From contig NZ_MSCN01000001.1 of assembly GCF_002954685.1 (NCBI RefSeq), forward strand, positions 124,001 through 188,000: DNA of 64,000 bases. The letters are read 5' to 3'. Shown in pieces: positions 61,502 to 64,000 of this stretch. The notes below the pieces were generated by a model, which did not search any database, was not told the origin of the DNA, and was given only the letters and a program-made list of their open reading frames with translations. Source of the DNA: Polaribacter porphyrae. Lineage in GTDB: Bacteria > Bacteroidota > Bacteroidia > Flavobacteriales > Flavobacteriaceae. Each line of letters starts with the position of its first letter. Position 1 is the stretch's first letter. Position numbers and translations under genes: made by a program.

Positions 61502-62680
61502 ATGAATAGAGATTTTAAAATGACAGCTACTACACTTTTTGGTTTGGAGAGTGTTTTAGCTGAAGAACTTAAAAAATTAGGAGCTCAAGACATTAAAGAA
61601 GGAATTAGGAGTGTATCTTTTAGAGGGGATAAAGGTTTTATGTATAAAGCTAATATCGCTTTAAGAACAGCTGTGAGAATTTTAAAACCTATAAAAACAT
61701 GTAAAGTTTATGATGAAGAAGATTTGTATGAAGCTATTCAGAAAATAAAATGGGAAAAATATTTAGATGCTGATGGTACTTTTGCAATTGGAGCTGTTGT
61801 AAATTCAAAGAATTTCACTTCGAATTCGCATTACATTTCTTTAAAGTCTAAAGATGCCATTGCAGATTATTTTAGACACAAATATCATAAAAGACCCAAT
61901 GTAGATTTAAAATATCCAGATGTTAAAATCCATGTGCATATTCAGAAAGAATGGTTGACGATTTCTTTAGATTCTTCAGGAGATTCTTTGCATAAAAGAG
62001 GATATAGAACAGCCACAAATATTGCTCCAATAAACGAAGTTTTGGCTGCTGGTATGGTTTTGTTGTCTGGTTATACAGGTGATGAAAACTTTATAGACCC
62101 CATGTGTGGTTCTGGTACAATACTGATTGAAGCTGCAATGATTGCCAATAATATTCCTGCAAATATTAACAGAAAATTGTTTGCTTTTGAAAATTGGAAA
62201 GATTATGATGAAGATTTGTATTTTACTATTCAAGATGCTTTGTTGAAGAAAATCCATTCTTCGCATTTTAAGATAATGGGTTTTGATAAAGCACCTTCTG
62301 CAGTGCAAAAAGCAAAAGCAAATGTAGAAAACGCCAATTTAGATGAATTTATTGGAGTACATCATGTGAATTTTTTCAACTCAACCAAAGAAGTTTTTGG
62401 GAATACTACTATTTTGTTTAATCCACCTTATGGAGAACGCTTAAATATAGATGTCAATGAATTTTATAAGAAAATAGGAGACACCCTTAAACACAATTAC
62501 CCTGGTTCAACAGCTTGGTTAATTACTTCAGATACAGATGCTTTAAAATCTGTAGGTTTACGAACTTCTAAACGAATTGCATTAAAAAATGCAGATTTAG
62601 ACTGTAAATTTGTAAAGTACGAGTTATATGAAGGTTCTCGTAAAATAAAGACTAGAAAAAGTAATTCTGAAGACGAGTAA
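61502..62680 (+). CDS. THUMP-domain RNA guanine methyltransferase (RlmL N-half/YpsC-like)
   Basis: A 392-residue methyltransferase. The N-terminus ATTLFGLESVLAEELKKLGAQDI starts a ferredoxin-like plus THUMP RNA-binding region (residues 1-160, with FAIGAVVNSKNFTSNSHYISLKSKDAIADYF). The catalytic half has DSSGDSLHKRGYRTATNIAPINE, DPMCGSGTILIEAA (motif I) and NPPYGERL (motif IV, the N2-methylguanosine signature). It resembles the N-terminal half of E. coli RlmL, which modifies G2445 of 23S rRNA. The tail is basic. Confidence 0.9.
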   Translation: MNRDFKMTATTLFGLESVLAEELKKLGAQDIKEGIRSVSFRGDKGFMYKANIALRTAVRILKPIKTCKVYDEEDLYEAIQKIKWEKYLDADGTFAIGAVVNSKNFTSNSHYISLKSKDAIADYFRHKYHKRPNVDLKYPDVKIHVHIQKEWLTISLDSSGDSLHKRGYRTATNIAPINEVLAAGMVLLSGYTGDENFIDPMCGSGTILIEAAMIANNIPANINRKLFAFENWKDYDEDLYFTIQDALLKKIHSSHFKIMGFDKAPSAVQKAKANVENANLDEFIGVHHVNFFNSTKEVFGNTTILFNPPYGERLNIDVNEFYKKIGDTLKHNYPGSTAWLITSDTDALKSVGLRTSKRIALKNADLDCKFVKYELYEGSRKIKTRKSNSEDE

Positions 62681-62881
62681 ACCTCTATATTTTGAATAAT
62701 ATTGAAACAAAATATAATCTTATTTTTTTGCTAATAATGTCTTGCATAATCAGTTCTGTAGTTGAGAAACTAATTGAGAAATATTTATGAACTAGAAGAA
62801 TTTTCTTCGGAAGTTACAAGCAGATTTAGGCAGAATCAAGCAATTAATTATCCATTTTTGACGACAGTGAACTTTACTGAT

Positions 62882-64000
62882 TTAAAAGAAAGCTCTAATT
62901 CTATTATATAGATTATGCAATTTCAATTTTGTCTTTTCGCTTGTAGTAGAATTGTCAAATGTGTAGTTGTATCCTAAACTTACCAAAGCATTATAAACCC
63001 AATTATGATTAGAGCTATTTAATGTACTTGCTCCAGTATTTCCTAAAAATATATAACCAAGTTCTGTTTTAGGGTCGAACCACATCATTGTTGTAATACA
63101 ATTATCTCCACCATCCATTCCTGTCAATTGATAGGTAATTCCATAGTTATTTCTATCTATCATAAAAAACAAACCATTATTATCATCTTCAAGACTAGTA
63201 ATTGAGCTACTTAATTGTGGTGAGAGTAGTTTGTTAAAAGAATCTGGTTTCAAAAGATTTTTATCTCTTGAAATAATTGCTTGGCAGTATTTGGTTAAAT
63301 CTTGAATATTAGTAATCATATCTCTACTAGGATATAATATTACACCACTGGTTTGAACATTAGAAATTGAGTCCTCAACAGGTTGATAATATTTCGTATG
63401 CAGTAAAGAATCACTTTTAGATGCTGTCCAATATGTGTTATTTAGTTTGAGTGGATTAAAAATATGAATTTGTGTGAAATCTGAAAATGAAGTTTCTGAT
63501 ACAATTTCAACAATATAAGCTGCTAAACTTGCACCAATATTAGAATAATTCCAATCAGACCCTGGCTTAAATTTGGTAAACGTAACCTTTCCATACTTAC
63601 CTTGTTGAAAATAATCACTCATAAACGAATTCAAGCTTTTGCTTTTTTCAGTTTCTTCTATATATAAAGATTCTACAACTAATTCATTATAATCTAATGA
63701 TGATGTGTGTGTAGCCAATTGTTTAATCGTAATTTCTTCTTTTGGAAAATTCGGATTGTAAATTTTAAAAGGAAGATGTTTATTTATTGGGTCATCAATA
63801 GTTAATAATTTCAGTTCTTCGGCTTTCATTAATGCTATACCAATTGTAGTTTTAGATATTGAGGCAATATACTGTTGCGTATTTGTAGTGTAAGGTATTT
63901 TATTTTGTCTGTTTGAATATCCAAATCCATTAGAATAAATGATACTATCTGCATTAAAAACAGAAACAGCAAATCCGCCCATTTTATTTGGATTATAATA
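62882..64000 (-). CDS. Serine hydrolase of the beta-lactamase/class C family, 5' truncated
   Basis: The frame is open to the window edge, with six codons before the ATG at 63982, so the true start lies outside. The visible 372 residues contain the catalytic SISK (QYIASISKTTIG), a Tyr motif YSNIG (WNYSNIGASLAAY), and GMDGG in the last third. The pattern is that of DD-peptidase/esterase-like class C enzymes. A signal peptide would be in the missing part. The C-terminal end has no extra domain. The substrate is unknown. Confidence 0.83.
   Translation of the reverse strand, partial: YYNPNKMGGFAVSVFNADSIIYSNGFGYSNRQNKIPYTTNTQQYIASISKTTIGIALMKAEELKLLTIDDPINKHLPFKIYNPNFPKEEITIKQLATHTSSLDYNELVVESLYIEETEKSKSLNSFMSDYFQQGKYGKVTFTKFKPGSDWNYSNIGASLAAYIVEIVSETSFSDFTQIHIFNPLKLNNTYWTASKSDSLLHTKYYQPVEDSISNVQTSGVILYPSRDMITNIQDLTKYCQAIISRDKNLLKPDSFNKLLSPQLSSSITSLEDDNNGLFFMIDRNNYGITYQLTGMDGGDNCITTMMWFDPKTELGYIFLGNTGASTLNSSNHNWVYNALVSLGYNYTFDNSTTSEKTKLKLHNLYNRIRAFF

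Noticed and set aside
62774..62911. A 45-codon open frame in the gap after the THUMP methyltransferase gene, with protein-like composition
   Set aside because: It starts at TTG, has no promoter or recognisable match, and its end overlaps the serine hydrolase on the other strand. It may be a remnant of a gene, but nothing supports it.
1..64000. CRISPR array, tRNA, rRNA or insertion sequence
   Set aside because: I looked for regular repeats with spacers, cloverleaf sequences and transposase genes and found none; the only tandem repeats are the Gly-Tyr hexamers, the guaA upstream repeats and the GIN-domain motif repeats.

Overview
The window is AT-rich, densely coded DNA from a member of the Bacteroidota, most likely a marine gliding Flavobacteriaceae species of the Polaribacter/Tenacibaculum type. 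The evidence is a type IX secretion (T9SS) and gliding gene set (gldJ, porU, porV, a PorV2-like gene), CcsBA-type cytochrome biogenesis, a putative Lnb-type lipoprotein acyltransferase, a carboxypeptidase-regulated TonB receptor, and promoters of the Bacteroidota type (TTTG, about 20 bp, TAnnTTTG). No tRNA, rRNA, insertion sequence, phage or CRISPR array was seen. No gene-free stretch reaches 300 bases.

Region 1 (1-9920) is the end of a surface polysaccharide locus. It holds a DUF354 glycosyltransferase-like protein (cut by the window edge), a WbpI-like UDP-sugar 2-epimerase, a fused glutaminase/N-acetyl-sugar amidotransferase, a small outer-membrane protein, a sugar phosphate transferase with an unusual N-terminus, the Wza-like exporter, a Wzc-like tyrosine kinase with a Tyr-Gly tail, and a convergent PHP-type tyrosine phosphatase. 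Together these suggest synthesis of an amidated diacetamido-uronic acid sugar and kinase-controlled export.

Region 2 (10054-24720) is core: a BadF-type sugar kinase, murF, gldJ, porU-porV, cytidine deaminase with a truncated haemoglobin, a KAS III-like enzyme behind a palindromic operator-like site, guaA and a LysM/binding-protein lipoprotein. Region 3 (24816-35438) has ccsBA, a methyltransferase, a TraB/Tiki-like protein with an NTF2-like partner, and the DUF4870-PadR-PspC-GIN operon, whose promoter is covered by a 29-bp palindrome. A probable 75-nt small RNA lies between the DUF4442 and AIM24 genes.

Region 4 (35443-55626) carries a TonB receptor with an M23 peptidase, a coiled-coil gene-zapA-6S RNA-rny, xerD, aroQ, ftcD, the Lnb-like and PorV2-like genes, pssA, lptB, the kpsF-tatC operon and recQ. 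Region 5 (55623-64000) has the most unusual locus: a probable five-gene operon of a three-helix membrane protein, a cytoplasmic trypsin-like protease with an intact triad, an unrecognised 144-aa protein, and a TPR sensor kinase with its NarL-type regulator. A ZIP transporter, two methyltransferases and a truncated serine hydrolase end the window.
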